From the NCBI RefSeq assembly GCF_001646945.1, contig NZ_LUTV01000001.1, positions 579,971-630,224 of the forward strand: a stretch of 50,254 nucleotides of DNA. The letters run 5' to 3'. A model generated the notes under the pieces. It worked only from the letters and a program-made list of their open reading frames with translations. It made no database searches and was not told where the DNA came from. A program made the position numbers and the translations under genes. The DNA is from Endozoicomonas ascidiicola (GTDB lineage: Bacteria > Pseudomonadota > Gammaproteobacteria > Pseudomonadales > Endozoicomonadaceae). Below are positions 1 to 8,249 of this stretch, piece by piece (position 1 is the first letter of the stretch; each line of letters starts with the position of its first letter).

Positions 1-312
1 AAAGGCTGTGAAATTGTTGAAGGTCATCTGATGCGAGATCATGTGCATATCTGCATCAGTATTCCACCGAAATACTCCGTATCGAACGTTGTGGGTTATT
101 TGAAAGGAAAATGTGCAATATCGATAGCTCGGCACTTTAAAGGGAGACAGAGAAACTTTAACGGTGAGCACTTCTGGGCAAGAGGGTATTTTGTGAGCAC
201 AGTAGGCCTTGATGAAGAAATGGTCAAAGCTTACATCCGAGATCAAGAGAAAAATGATGAGTCACATGACCAGTTGAAACTGGGTTGGGACTCGCGCCCA
301 TGGGCGCAATAA
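1..312 (+). CDS. tnpA: IS200/IS605-family transposase TnpA, 3' part
   Basis: The reading frame is open from the first base of the window to TAA at 310-312, so the 5' end lies outside. The 103-residue fragment has the HUH motif His-Val-His (fragment residues 14-16), which binds the metal, and a Y-x3-Q stretch (Tyr78, Gln82) matching the catalytic tyrosine helix of small Y1 transposases. These enzymes cut and join single-stranded DNA hairpins at the element ends. The gene is followed at once by the palindrome GCGCCCATGGGCGC (294-307, inside the coding end) and a strong hairpin at 341-359, as expected for the right end of such an element. Family call is firm; whether the element is complete cannot be seen. 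Confidence 0.85.
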   Translation, partial: KGCEIVEGHLMRDHVHICISIPPKYSVSNVVGYLKGKCAISIARHFKGRQRNFNGEHFWARGYFVSTVGLDEEMVKAYIRDQEKNDESHDQLKLGWDSRPWAQ

Positions 313-340
313 AAGCCCTTTGAGGGCGTCATCAAATAAG

Positions 341-359
341 CCTCCGGCTCTGCCGGAGG
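341..359. terminator. Right-end hairpin of IS200-type element, terminator-like
   Basis: An 8-bp perfect stem CCTCCGGC/GCCGGAGG with a 3-nt loop lies 28 bp after the transposase stop, preceded by a smaller hairpin GCCC/GGGC at 315-327. Position and GC-rich stem fit the subterminal hairpin recognised by IS200/IS605 transposases and could also end transcription; no long T tract follows. Confidence 0.5.
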
Positions 360-433
360 TCAGTTAACTTGTATCCAAAACCAGCTAAAAAACATATTCT
401 TTTTAATTGAATCCGTCATCGTCTCAGGAAGTA

Positions 434-991
434 ATGATAAGCACCGGCCGCATAAAAACATGGAACGAAGACCGAGGTTTCGGTTTTATCCAATCCGATG
501 AATTACCAAAAGACATTTTCGTTCATATCTCAGCCCTAAAAGGTCTGGCCAGAAAACCACGAGTGGGTGACATCATCCATTTTCAGGTAGAAAATCAGCC
601 CAACGGAAAACTCAGGGCGGTTAACTGCTCCATCGAAGGTGTTGCCAAAGTGGCACCATCTCCAAGAAAGTCGCGCCCTTATCGTCATCGTAAAAAACCA
701 GGCTTTATACGCAAGCTATTACCAGCCGCGGTTATTATGGCCGTGATATTCGGTTATCAGAAACTGGCCAACAGTAACGTTGCAGTGCCAGAACCTCAAT
801 CGGTTATGTCTCTGTTTGAATCGAAATCATCCAATAGCGCTGCCAAATTCAGTTGTAATGGCAAAATCCATTGTTCCCAGATGACATCCTGTGAAGAAGC
901 CACCTTCTATCAGAATAACTGCCCCGGTACCAACATGGATGGTGATAGGGATGGTGTTCCTTGTGAAAGACAGCTGTGCAATAGCTGGTAA
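434..991 (+). CDS. Cold-shock domain protein with membrane segment and excalibur domain
   Basis: The N-terminus (residues 1-65) is a cold-shock/OB domain with both nucleic-acid motifs, RGFGFI (RNP1) and DIFVHIS (RNP2). A basic linker leads to one membrane helix at about residues 97-112 (LLPAAVIMAVIFGY), and the C-terminal 45 residues form an excalibur domain with the calcium-loop-like signature DGDRDGVPCE and paired cysteines. The protein would bind RNA or DNA in the cytoplasm and place the cysteine-rich domain outside. I chose ATG 434, which begins directly at the domain (MISTGRIKTW); a TTG at 407 would add nine residues but has no ribosome site. Substrate and role are unknown. Confidence 0.8.
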   Translation: MISTGRIKTWNEDRGFGFIQSDELPKDIFVHISALKGLARKPRVGDIIHFQVENQPNGKLRAVNCSIEGVAKVAPSPRKSRPYRHRKKPGFIRKLLPAAVIMAVIFGYQKLANSNVAVPEPQSVMSLFESKSSNSAAKFSCNGKIHCSQMTSCEEATFYQNNCPGTNMDGDRDGVPCERQLCNSW

Positions 992-1052
992 TGATCAGTA
1001 GCACCTATTCAGATATATCCGCCTACCTAATACACAAACCGTACTCACGAAA

Positions 1053-1292
1053 ATGAAAACAATAATTATAACAACCCTGTTAATAACGCTATCCATCTCC
1101 GCCCATGCGGTGAGATCTCAAGCCAGCTTATCTGAGTGTCAGTATTTAAAAGATCAAATCGATTATTACACGGACTTAAGAAGAAAAGGCGGATCTGCTC
1201 AAAGGATGGAACGCTGGAGAGATCGACGGAGGGAATATCAGGAGGAATATGACAAGGTCAAATGCCATTATTGGAGAAGGAAACTCAGCTAA
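1053..1292 (+). CDS. Small secreted protein, function unknown
   Basis: The 79-residue product starts with a typical signal peptide (hydrophobic core IIITTLLITLSISAHA, likely cut after AHA), followed by a very charged, helical segment rich in Arg, Glu and Tyr with two cysteines that could form one disulphide. It would be exported to the periplasm. I do not recognise the family. It lies 61 bp after the cold-shock gene on the same strand and 17 bp before the DUF2164 gene, so it may be co-transcribed with both. Confidence 0.55.
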   Translation: MKTIIITTLLITLSISAHAVRSQASLSECQYLKDQIDYYTDLRRKGGSAQRMERWRDRRREYQEEYDKVKCHYWRRKLS

Positions 1293-1309
1293 TCACTAAA
1301 GGCCTCAGT

Positions 1310-1555
1310 ATGAGAGAAATAAAATTTCCAATCGCTCAGAAAGCCAGAATCGTCAGCAAAATAAAAGACTATTTTAACGATGAATTAGAACAAGAGATTG
1401 GTGGATTAGAAGCAGAATTTTTAATCGATTTCTTCGGGAAGGAAATTAGCCCTTACTTCTATAATCAGGGCCTTTCAGATGCCCATACACTCTTTACTGA
1501 AAAGACCGAAGAAATAGGGTACTTGTTGCAGGATTTGGAAAAACCTGTTGGCTGA
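1310..1555 (+). CDS. DUF2164 family protein
   Basis: The 81-residue protein matches the DUF2164 pattern known from proteobacteria: an Ile-x-Phe start, a YFNDELEQEIGGLEAEFL block and a FFGKEISPYFYNQGLSDA block. The family has no assigned function. I start it at ATG 1310 (MREIKFPI), which has AAGG seven bases upstream; a longer frame from 1262 overlaps the previous gene and adds residues foreign to the family. Confidence 0.75.
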   Translation: MREIKFPIAQKARIVSKIKDYFNDELEQEIGGLEAEFLIDFFGKEISPYFYNQGLSDAHTLFTEKTEEIGYLLQDLEKPVG

Positions 1556-1706
1556 CAGAAGAGCCTCCCTCTGAATGGACCTCATCAACACACTGCACAT
1601 ACATCTCTACGGGGCTGTTCCTTCGTATAAAGGCCCGTAAAGACGAACTTATCTTTGAAACCCATTCCATCTGGCGAAAATCGATTACTGCCAGAGCTAC
1701 TGAATC

Positions 1707-2326
1707 ATGAATAAAACCTTTGCAGACCGTCTGGCCCTCGCCATGAAACTGAAGGGCATTAAAACGCCCAGCGCTTTATCCCGGGAGACCGGCATTGACG
1801 CAGTTACATGTACCGACTTGCCAGCGGCAAAATTGATAATCCCCATAAATACGTCGAGCGTCTGGCGTTTGCCACTGGTGTGTCCAGCCATTGGTTGAGC
1901 TCCGGAATCGGTGATCCTCACGATCCGGAACCGGAAACTTCGAAAGAACCACTGGCCACCCCGACCATGCTGACCCACGTTACCGTGATACCGCCGGAGG
2001 GAGAGTGGTATGAAGTGACTGCCCAAGTGGCGGATATTTTTCTTAGTCAACAGCACAAACCAAGAGATAAGAAACTCTACGAGTATTACTATGTACCGGA
2101 AACCATCGAGTACTTCACCGGCTTTACCCTGTTAGTGGTAGAGAGGGAATTACGACCAGGGCCGGGTATATTTCTGGCTCAGCGGGAAGAGAATGGAAAG
2201 AAGCAGCTGTGCAGTTTTCAGATCAGTTATAAAGGGCTGGATCAGTCCAGTACTCGTAGTCCTGATATGCAGACCATTGGGCGGGTACGGATTATGGATT
2301 ATTGGGAACTGAATATCAGGAAGTAA
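1707..2326 (+). pseudogene. HTH (XRE/phage-repressor-like) regulator, frameshifted
   Basis: The first frame (from ATG 1707) encodes an N-terminal helix-turn-helix: FADRLALAMKLKGIKTPSAL followed by SRETGID. At about 1806 the reading must slip by one base to continue in the frame of 1808 (MYRLASGKIDNPHKYVERLA), which completes the HTH and runs into about 140 residues with no domain I recognise. One missing base between 1803 and 1808 would explain this. Either half alone lacks a full DNA-binding domain, although the ATG at 1808 could still give a 172-residue product. A sequencing error or a real pseudogene are both possible. Confidence 0.6.
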
Positions 2327-2391
2327 ACGGCGAAGTAAATGCATGAAAGGCGGTTCAACATCAAAGCTGCCAATGTATCACTAAAACTATT

Positions 2392-2811
2392 TCAGCACTC
2401 CACCGATGGATACTGTACCGGCCTAACCCCTACTTCAGACACCACTCTTGGATACTTCACACCCGGCTCCGGCACAAAAGGTTTCTTACGGCTTCGGCTG
2501 ATCTGAAACTTCCAGTCATCGCCATAATCAAACCAGTAAAACAGCTTGCGCCCCTTCTCCAGTGGAAAGAGATCTTTCAGCTGACAGCTCATATCTGAGC
2601 TGTCATCGCACTCAAACCGCTGACGCTCGCCACTGCGTTCGGTTCTGGCAATATAAAACTCGAACATATGGTCATCATCAAAATCTACGGCACGCTGAAT
2701 GGTTCGATGCAACGCTTCAAGGGTTGTGGATTCCTCCAGCGCCAGCTCACACTGCCAGTCTTCTGAATAATAAATGCCATAGACGAGCTTGATGCTCAAA
2801 GAAATAATCAT
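2392..2811 (-). CDS. Plasmid pRiA4b ORF-3-like protein
   Basis: The 139-residue product resembles the PRiA4_ORF3 family: a start of the form IKLVYGIYYSEDWQCELAL, the segment FEFYIARTERSGERQ, and the family hallmark FYWFDYGDDWKFQISRSRKK near residues 90-110. The family is widespread in accessory DNA and its function is unknown. It converges with the frameshifted regulator, with 65 bp between the two stops. No partner gene is evident. Confidence 0.8.
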   Translation of the reverse strand: MIISLSIKLVYGIYYSEDWQCELALEESTTLEALHRTIQRAVDFDDDHMFEFYIARTERSGERQRFECDDSSDMSCQLKDLFPLEKGRKLFYWFDYGDDWKFQISRSRKKPFVPEPGVKYPRVVSEVGVRPVQYPSVEC

Positions 2812-2985
2812 ATCCGTACACTCAGGTCTGAGTTTGATGTTTTGGTGTAAAGGCCAATAGTGCTATTCCATGGCGGGCGCACAGTCATGAAGCCCAGTCA
2901 GATGCTTAGAACTACCACTCGTGAACCAATATAAACCAAAATTCCCAGGCTGTTTGCCAGAATATCCCGAATACAGCAACGTCGG

Positions 2986-4142
2986 TAAGTAGTTGATCAT
3001 TTGAAATCATATAAACTGACTAACCGATCAATCAGTTAATCCATTACGAGCCGGCTCAGGAATTTTGAACTACTGTTTCCTCATAGTTTCCACCTGTACG
3101 ATCATCATGAAATCGGTTTCCAACATAACTGATCCAGCTATCATCACTACACTGCAACAGGCTTCGCGCCTTGGTCCTACTCCGTATTTGAGAGAACGAG
3201 CTCATGCTGTATTGCTAAGCCACCGTGGGTATACTCTTGAGCAAATAGCTGATGTATTCAGCACTCAATATCAGACCATCTCTAACTGGATAGACCAGTG
3301 GGAAGATTTTGGCATTCGTGGCTTGTATAAAAGCCATGGCGGTGGTGTCCCTCTAACCTTCAACCCTGAAGAAGTCGCTCGCTTCAAGGAGCTGGTAAAA
3401 AATGAACCACGTCGTATAAGACACGCCAAAGCAGTACTTGAAGAAGAAACCCAAAAAAAAACTTCGCTGCCCACGCTGAGACGCATGGCTAACAGCCTTG
3501 GCATGGTTTACAAACGAGTTCGACGTTCATGCAGTCACAAGCGAGATCAAGAGCACTTTGATAGTTGCCACAAGGCTCTTAGTGAAGCAAAAGAGGCAGA
3601 AGACAACGGCCTTATTAATCTTTTTTACTTCGATGAATCTGGATTTTCACAAGAACCTTCAGTGCCCTACGCCTGGCAGCCGAGGGGAGAGCAACTTCGA
3701 ATTCCCTCCGTCAAGAGTAAACGTATCAACGTACTTGGGTTTATGAACCGGAGCAACGACCTGTTCTATTATCCCGTTATTGGAATGGTTAATAGCCAGA
3801 CAGTGATTAACGTATTCAATGACTTTGCGGAGCAAATGGCCGCTCCCAAGTACAGTTCTGGTGACCGTTACACGGTGGTAATGGTTGATAACGCCAGTAT
3901 CCACACGAGTCGGTTATTCCGAGAGGAGCTGGCCGACTGGGCGATCGAAAAGAAGATACTTGTCTGCTATCTGCCAACCTACTCCCCAGAACTGAACTTG
4001 ATAGAAATGCTATGGCAAAAGGTGAAGTATGAATGGTTGAATCTCTTTGAGGTCATGGACTTTAAGGCGTTTGAAGCAGAAGTCATACGAGTGTTTGAGC
4101 AGGTCGGTCAGGAATATATGATTTCATTTGGTTAACTACTTA
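2986..4142 (+). mobile_element. Complete IS630-family insertion sequence
   Basis: Terminal inverted repeats of about 28 bp are visible at 2986-3013 and 4115-4142: both read TAAGTAGTT, then 8 differing bases, then GAAATCATATA from outside in. The outermost TA on each side (2986-2987, 4141-4142) is the TA target duplication typical of IS630. Removing 2988-4142 rejoins a VanZ-like reading frame exactly, which proves the ends. The element carries one transposase gene whose stop codon lies inside the right repeat. Confidence 0.9.
3107..4135 (+). CDS. IS630-family transposase
   Basis: The 342-residue enzyme has an N-terminal helix-turn-helix region (GYTLEQIADVFSTQYQTISN, residues 41-60; a second one near 120-135) and a C-terminal DDE catalytic domain: Asp176 in FYFDESGF, Asp261 in VMVDNASIH and Glu300 in SPELNLIE. 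It cuts and pastes the element into TA sites. ATG 3107 is chosen as start; a TTG at 3065 opens the same frame but adds residues not typical for the family. All catalytic residues are present and no frameshift is seen, so the copy may still be active. Confidence 0.92.
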   Translation: MKSVSNITDPAIITTLQQASRLGPTPYLRERAHAVLLSHRGYTLEQIADVFSTQYQTISNWIDQWEDFGIRGLYKSHGGGVPLTFNPEEVARFKELVKNEPRRIRHAKAVLEEETQKKTSLPTLRRMANSLGMVYKRVRRSCSHKRDQEHFDSCHKALSEAKEAEDNGLINLFYFDESGFSQEPSVPYAWQPRGEQLRIPSVKSKRINVLGFMNRSNDLFYYPVIGMVNSQTVINVFNDFAEQMAAPKYSSGDRYTVVMVDNASIHTSRLFREELADWAIEKKILVCYLPTYSPELNLIEMLWQKVKYEWLNLFEVMDFKAFEAEVIRVFEQVGQEYMISFG

Positions 4143-4581
4143 TGAAGTCATGCTCTGGAATACCTCTATCAATACGCCCACAGAGAAAATAGTGAAATCG
4201 TTTTCCATAGGGGGGTATTAGTGGTAGGCCATGCCAAATCCAGCAGAAGAAACAGCACCATAAACGTCAGAGCATGTTTGACTTTGTCGTTAATAAAGCG
4301 GGTAGGGTCAAACCGGTGGGGAATCAGTGCCATGAATACGGCGAAGACAACGGCGCTGAAAAGCAATGCCTGCCAAGTTGAGGGTGGGAGCGAATGAATG
4401 AATTGTTGATGTCAACTTATCCATTTGCTGTTATCTTATTGCTTTGTTGGTGATCTAAACGAGTGTACATGTGCAAAGTTATCTTAGCCTTAATCGAAAT
4501 TAATACTGCCTAATAACCTGGCTACCTCTCATGCTGGCAGTGGCATACAGACATTACAAGAAATCAACTTTCCAATAGACT

Positions 4582-4605
4582 AAAAAAGACCGGCTGTTGC
4601 CGGCC
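4582..4605 (-). terminator. Rho-independent terminator of the LPS core operon
   Basis: Read on the minus strand, a 7-bp GC-rich stem (GGCCGGC/GCCGGTC, one G-T pair) with loop AACA is followed by six T residues (plus-strand A run 4582-4587). It lies 77 bp downstream of the last minus-strand gene of the 4.7-10.4 kb cluster, which fits the end of that operon. Confidence 0.85.
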
Positions 4606-4681
4606 CGTAACTTTGTAAGTTTTAAATTGGAGGCGTTTTTAATAGAATTGAACAGAACATACCAACACGTTAGGTTTATTA

Positions 4682-5457
4682 TCAATGTGCGCAAGCCTTG
4701 GAATCAATGCTTTTAATTTCCTCCTGCTTTCTAAGTCGATTTAGAAACGAGGATTGTGAAAGATTACCACTTATAAAATCACCACGTGCTTTTCTGACTA
4801 AAGAACTTGCTTTTGACTTTGCAAAGAAATCAAAAATTTCCATATCTTCATTATTTGCCAAGAAGAAAGTTATCGCAATATCAGCAACCAATCTTCTATA
4901 TTCTAAAAAATCTATAGCTTTTTCAATCTCAGCAGACCAAAAGTGTGCACACATTATAATAAATGATGAAGACTGCTCACACTGAAAATAATCAAAAGAC
5001 TCAAGGTCAATAAAAGAAATCATACCGTCATCAAGAATAAACAGGTTATCAGAGTGTATATCACTATGAAACACTCTTTTCTCAACCAGTTTCTTTATTG
5101 CATCAAGAATATTTCGAATTAATATTGGGAGCAAATTCCTGAGAATCAAGTAAGCCTTTTACGGTTGTACCATTATCAATTTTATCAAAAACCAAAGTGA
5201 AAGAAAGATCAAAAAAATTAAAAAAATAATAGCTTTTTAATGCTGGCACTGAAACGTCTAAAAACGCAGCTATATTATTTCCTTTAACTTCACCAAAAAA
5301 AAGGGAAAGACTGTTTTAGCATACTACTTATATTTTTTCTACAAAAATAATATTTCTTAAAAATAAAAGAGTCTCGATAATAAATCTCCCGCCCATTCCT
5401 TGACTTAATTACTATTGAGTCTTTCATGTCGTTAACAAAGGCCAAACGTTTATACAT
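4682..5457 (-). pseudogene. LPS core kinase (WaaY/RfaY-like), frameshifted
   Basis: The C-terminal 155 codons show kinase-fold motifs: HSDIHSDNLF (catalytic Asp and metal-binding Asn) and ISFIDLESF (Asp in the DFG position). Upstream of it, two other frames carry the missing N-terminal half: from ATG 5455-5457 (MYKRLAFVNDMKDSIVIKSR) to an A8 run at 5295-5302, and from there (FFGEVKGNNIAAFLDVSVPA) to about 5145. Joined, they give about 255 residues, close to the WaaY/RfaY length. These enzymes phosphorylate heptose in the LPS inner core. Two indels, one at the homopolymer, separate the pieces. It is the last gene of the core operon. Kinase fold is clear; the precise substrate is inferred from context. 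Confidence 0.65.
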
Positions 5458-5511
5458 AAGTCATTAAACTCAAAACAAAATACTGAGGACAACAAAAATC
5501 AAATGTAAGCA

Positions 5512-6243
5512 TTAAATCTCAACACAAGTTTGGAATTTTACTACCCTAGTATTAACTAAACTTTGCTCACTTAACATAAGTATCTTTAACTCATTCGTAA
5601 ATTCAGCTTGTCGATCAAATGTAAGATTAGCAATTATATCAATAGGTAGATTCCACCATTCGCTTTTCTGAATAAGTGAAATCAAATCGGGCTTAAGCCT
5701 ATATCCAATAATTTTTGCTGGAACACCTGCAACTATTGCATACGGAGGGACAGGCTTAGTTACAACTGAGCGAGCGGCAATGACAGCTCCATTATTAACA
5801 GTACAACCATTATATATTATTACACCACTACCGATCCAAACATCATGACCAATTTCAGTCGAACTCATCTGAGGATCGTAACGCATTTTTTCATGACTAC
5901 GTAGCTTTGTGATATCATTTTCAGAATATTGGAAAGGTGACGTGCTAAGCCAGTTTAACGGGTGTCCATTTTTTTCAAGGCCAATAACAACTTCTGTTGA
6001 TATAGAGCAAAATCGCCCAATACTAACGCTGCCGATTATGCTCCCACTTCTATAATAAGAGTAACAACCGCACTTAACGTAATGATCTTTATCGCCAACG
6101 AGCTTGACGTCTCTAATCGAAGAATTCGATTCCATTTCCATAAGGTGCTTTTTGCTTAACACCTCCTTACCAACCTTAACATTTAGAGCTTTTAGCTTTT
6201 TAGTTAGCTTGCTTTTTTTATATCGTTTAATGATCCATTTCAT
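5512..6243 (-). CDS. CatB-like acetyltransferase, left-handed beta-helix
   Basis: The protein shows hexapeptide-repeat coils (SIIGSVSIGRFCSISTEVVI; EIGHDVWIGSGVIIYNGCTV; VNNGAVIAARSVVTKPVPPY) and the family ending PYAIVAGVPAKIIGYR, typical of CatB/Vat-type acetyltransferases that use acetyl-CoA. In this setting it probably O- or N-acetylates an LPS sugar. The ATG at 6243 overlaps the TGA of the upstream glycosyltransferase (ATGA), so the two are probably translationally coupled; an upstream TTG at 6252 is less likely. Low GC compared with the flanking O-antigen sugar genes suggests a foreign origin, as is common for such loci. Confidence 0.85.
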   Translation of the reverse strand: MKWIIKRYKKSKLTKKLKALNVKVGKEVLSKKHLMEMESNSSIRDVKLVGDKDHYVKCGCYSYYRSGSIIGSVSIGRFCSISTEVVIGLEKNGHPLNWLSTSPFQYSENDITKLRSHEKMRYDPQMSSTEIGHDVWIGSGVIIYNGCTVNNGAVIAARSVVTKPVPPYAIVAGVPAKIIGYRLKPDLISLIQKSEWWNLPIDIIANLTFDRQAEFTNELKILMLSEQSLVNTRVVKFQTCVEI

Positions 6244-7004
6244 AACAGCCAACCCAACAAAAACCCTCCCAGAAAGATTAGAGCCTGCTTGAAAGAGTCT
6301 TTAAATCTTCTTCTACGTTTTTTGCTTTTCTCTCTTATTCCCTCAACGTGAGAATCGAAACCTATATGCATTATTGCGTCATTTTCAAGTATTACTGCAT
6401 AGAATCCAAGTTCTGCACAATGTTTTGATATACCCTTTTCGCTAGAAAAAGAAGAGTAAGAGCCAATCTTTTGATAGTCAGATATTCTTTTTATACCAGG
6501 ATTGAAAGAAAACCCCTGCCAATCTTTTTTGTTAGAGCCAACCTGATAATAAGCCAAGCCATCTAGCAATTTCCTTTCACCAAGAAAGTGATAAGGGCTA
6601 TGCACCATAATGTCATGCTGAAAACTCCTTAACCAAACCTGAAGGATATTTGAGTCACCCTCCATTATGCGAATAGAGTCTTCTATAAAGCCAGGGCGAT
6701 AAAATTCCCAATCATCCTCACAGTGAAATACATATTCAGTCTCCACCTTAGAGTATGCAAGGTCTATCGATTTTATTTGCCCCAATTTGGGCGAATTTAC
6801 AATAACCTCCGCTTTGCTTTTCATTACCTCTGGAATGTATTCAAATACAGTTCGATCTCCAGAATCTTCTGTGATAATAACGGACTTTATAGGGTATGTA
6901 TTATATTGTAAAAATGACTCAAGTGTTTTCTTGAGAAGATCGAAACGGCCACAACTTGTTACAACCAGTGTCACATTACTGGTATCAGAAAAAACGTCAT
7001 ACAT
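6240..7004 (-). CDS. Glycosyltransferase family 2
   Basis: The N-terminus NVTLVVTSCGRFDLLKKTLE begins the nucleotide-binding GT-A fold, and HCEDDWEFYRPGF supplies the metal-binding acidic motif in the DxD position at about residue 94. A short hydrophobic tail (ALIFLGGFLLGWLL) could hold it at the inner membrane. I start at ATG 7004 (MYDVFSDTSN), five bases after the stop of the O-antigen ligase and preceded by GGGAAG; upstream starts would overlap that gene. Donor and acceptor sugars cannot be read from the sequence; the operon suggests LPS core assembly. Confidence 0.85.
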   Translation of the reverse strand: MYDVFSDTSNVTLVVTSCGRFDLLKKTLESFLQYNTYPIKSVIITEDSGDRTVFEYIPEVMKSKAEVIVNSPKLGQIKSIDLAYSKVETEYVFHCEDDWEFYRPGFIEDSIRIMEGDSNILQVWLRSFQHDIMVHSPYHFLGERKLLDGLAYYQVGSNKKDWQGFSFNPGIKRISDYQKIGSYSSFSSEKGISKHCAELGFYAVILENDAIMHIGFDSHVEGIREKSKKRRRRFKDSFKQALIFLGGFLLGWLL

Positions 7005-7008
7005 ATAA

Positions 7009-8187
7009 CTACTTCCCAGTCTTTTTAAGTCTTGTTTGGCCATCGATAATGGCAAGAGGGAGAATCAAACAAATCCATGAAATATTTAAATTATCCAGAA
7101 TGTTTTTTCCATCCAACAAGAAAAATGCTGACGATGCAGCCACACCATAAAACCACGGAGACATAATTTTCCAATTGGCAATAAATGCTCTAAGCTGCAA
7201 GGCTAATAAAGCAATGAGGCTCATTGGCCCGAGGTAGACAAGCAATGAAGAATATATACTATGAGGATGCGCAATAGGGGCGCCGCCTCTCAAGGTAGAT
7301 ACAAACTCGTAGCCATACCCACAACCCGCCAACCAATTACAACTCTGATATTCAGACCAGACGATTTTATAAAGCTCTAACCTATAGCTTTCACCTCTTG
7401 CCATCATGACATCAAATAAATTCATATGGTTAATTAGCACACCACCTATCACTACAACTGCAGCGGCAATGAAACCTGATTTTCCAATACTACCCTTATT
7501 TGTTGCGATAACCAGAATCAAAAACAAACCAGCTCCCAATAATCCGGCAATACCACTTCTTGTTTGAAATAGGCTTTGAATTACCAAAATCAACAAAATA
7601 ATGATGCCACCGAGCACTGGCCTTAAGCGATTTGGAAGCGCCATAATCCCTATCACGGAAAAACACACCAGCAACATGCAGACATGAATGGGGTTACCAA
7701 AACGAAAACTTTCCCAGAAATTCGGCCTAATGGATAATGGCTCAGCGTTTATTACGAAGTGAATAAACAATAGCAGCAAGCTAAAAGAAACACTTATCAC
7801 CATCAACCATAGGGCTAGCTTATCAGTGTTAATAATTTGTCTTGCCACAAGAGAACTAATGACTGACCAAAAGCAGATAAGATAAATAGCATACTTAATA
7901 GCTTTAAGAGGTTCTGTATGAAATGCAAATACACTCATCAAAGCAATAAGGCCAATAAACCAGGGTGTTAAAGTGCCCAAACGATAATTAGCTCTTTCTC
8001 CTGTCGTCAAACTTATTAAGAATGGCAGTAATACAAGGAGATAAAATATATTATTCCCAAACTTACTGGAAAGCGGGATAAAACTACTCACAATTGTGAG
8101 CAGCAAACCAAGCGTCATCCACTTAGTTAAAAAGTGTGCGTCTTCTGGGAATTTAACGGGGGAAATAGATAACACAGGTACGTCCAA
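7009..8187 (-). CDS. waaL: O-antigen ligase family protein (WaaL/Wzy-C type)
   Basis: This is a 392-residue integral membrane protein with about ten hydrophobic segments. It carries the features of the Wzy_C/WaaL family: a QTRSGIAG motif after the middle helices and a large periplasmic loop ending in AHPHSIYSSLLVYLG, where ligases have a key histidine. WaaL joins undecaprenyl-linked O-antigen to lipid A-core at the periplasmic face. Its place among core glycosyltransferases favours ligase over polymerase; a separate Wzy candidate lies at 26993. The start is uncertain: TTG 8187 opens the frame without a clear ribosome site, and ATG 8118 is an alternative. Confidence 0.75.
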   Translation of the reverse strand: MDVPVLSISPVKFPEDAHFLTKWMTLGLLLTIVSSFIPLSSKFGNNIFYLLVLLPFLISLTTGERANYRLGTLTPWFIGLIALMSVFAFHTEPLKAIKYAIYLICFWSVISSLVARQIINTDKLALWLMVISVSFSLLLLFIHFVINAEPLSIRPNFWESFRFGNPIHVCMLLVCFSVIGIMALPNRLRPVLGGIIILLILVIQSLFQTRSGIAGLLGAGLFLILVIATNKGSIGKSGFIAAAVVVIGGVLINHMNLFDVMMARGESYRLELYKIVWSEYQSCNWLAGCGYGYEFVSTLRGGAPIAHPHSIYSSLLVYLGPMSLIALLALQLRAFIANWKIMSPWFYGVAASSAFFLLDGKNILDNLNISWICLILPLAIIDGQTRLKKTGK

Positions 8188-8249
8188 TAACTACAAGACT
8201 CTACAAACTATAAAAGTTTGTGTGATTAGCGTTTAAAATGAAAGGGCTT

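Larger units (their letters stand above)
2898..4366 (-). pseudogene. VanZ-like membrane protein gene split by IS630 element
   Basis: The N-terminal part (4366 down to 4143) encodes a hydrophobic VanZ-like protein with FINDKVKHALTFMVLFLLLD near residues 24-43. Reading on the minus strand across the element shows the rest: after a small frameshift near 4171 the frame gives LIEVFQSMTS up to 4143, and joining the TA at 2986-2987 continues as YRRCCIRDILANSLGILVYI to a TGA at 2898-2900. The segment RDILANSLG is the typical VanZ ending. The gene is therefore broken twice: by a 1-base-type frameshift and by the IS. The start is unclear (TTG 4366 opens this frame; an ATG at 4424 is in another frame). 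VanZ-like proteins are small membrane proteins, some linked to glycopeptide resistance. Confidence 0.8.

Noticed and set aside
3271-3904. ORFs antisense to or in other frames of the IS630 transposase
   Set aside because: They overlap the clear transposase frame, which accounts for the coding signal.
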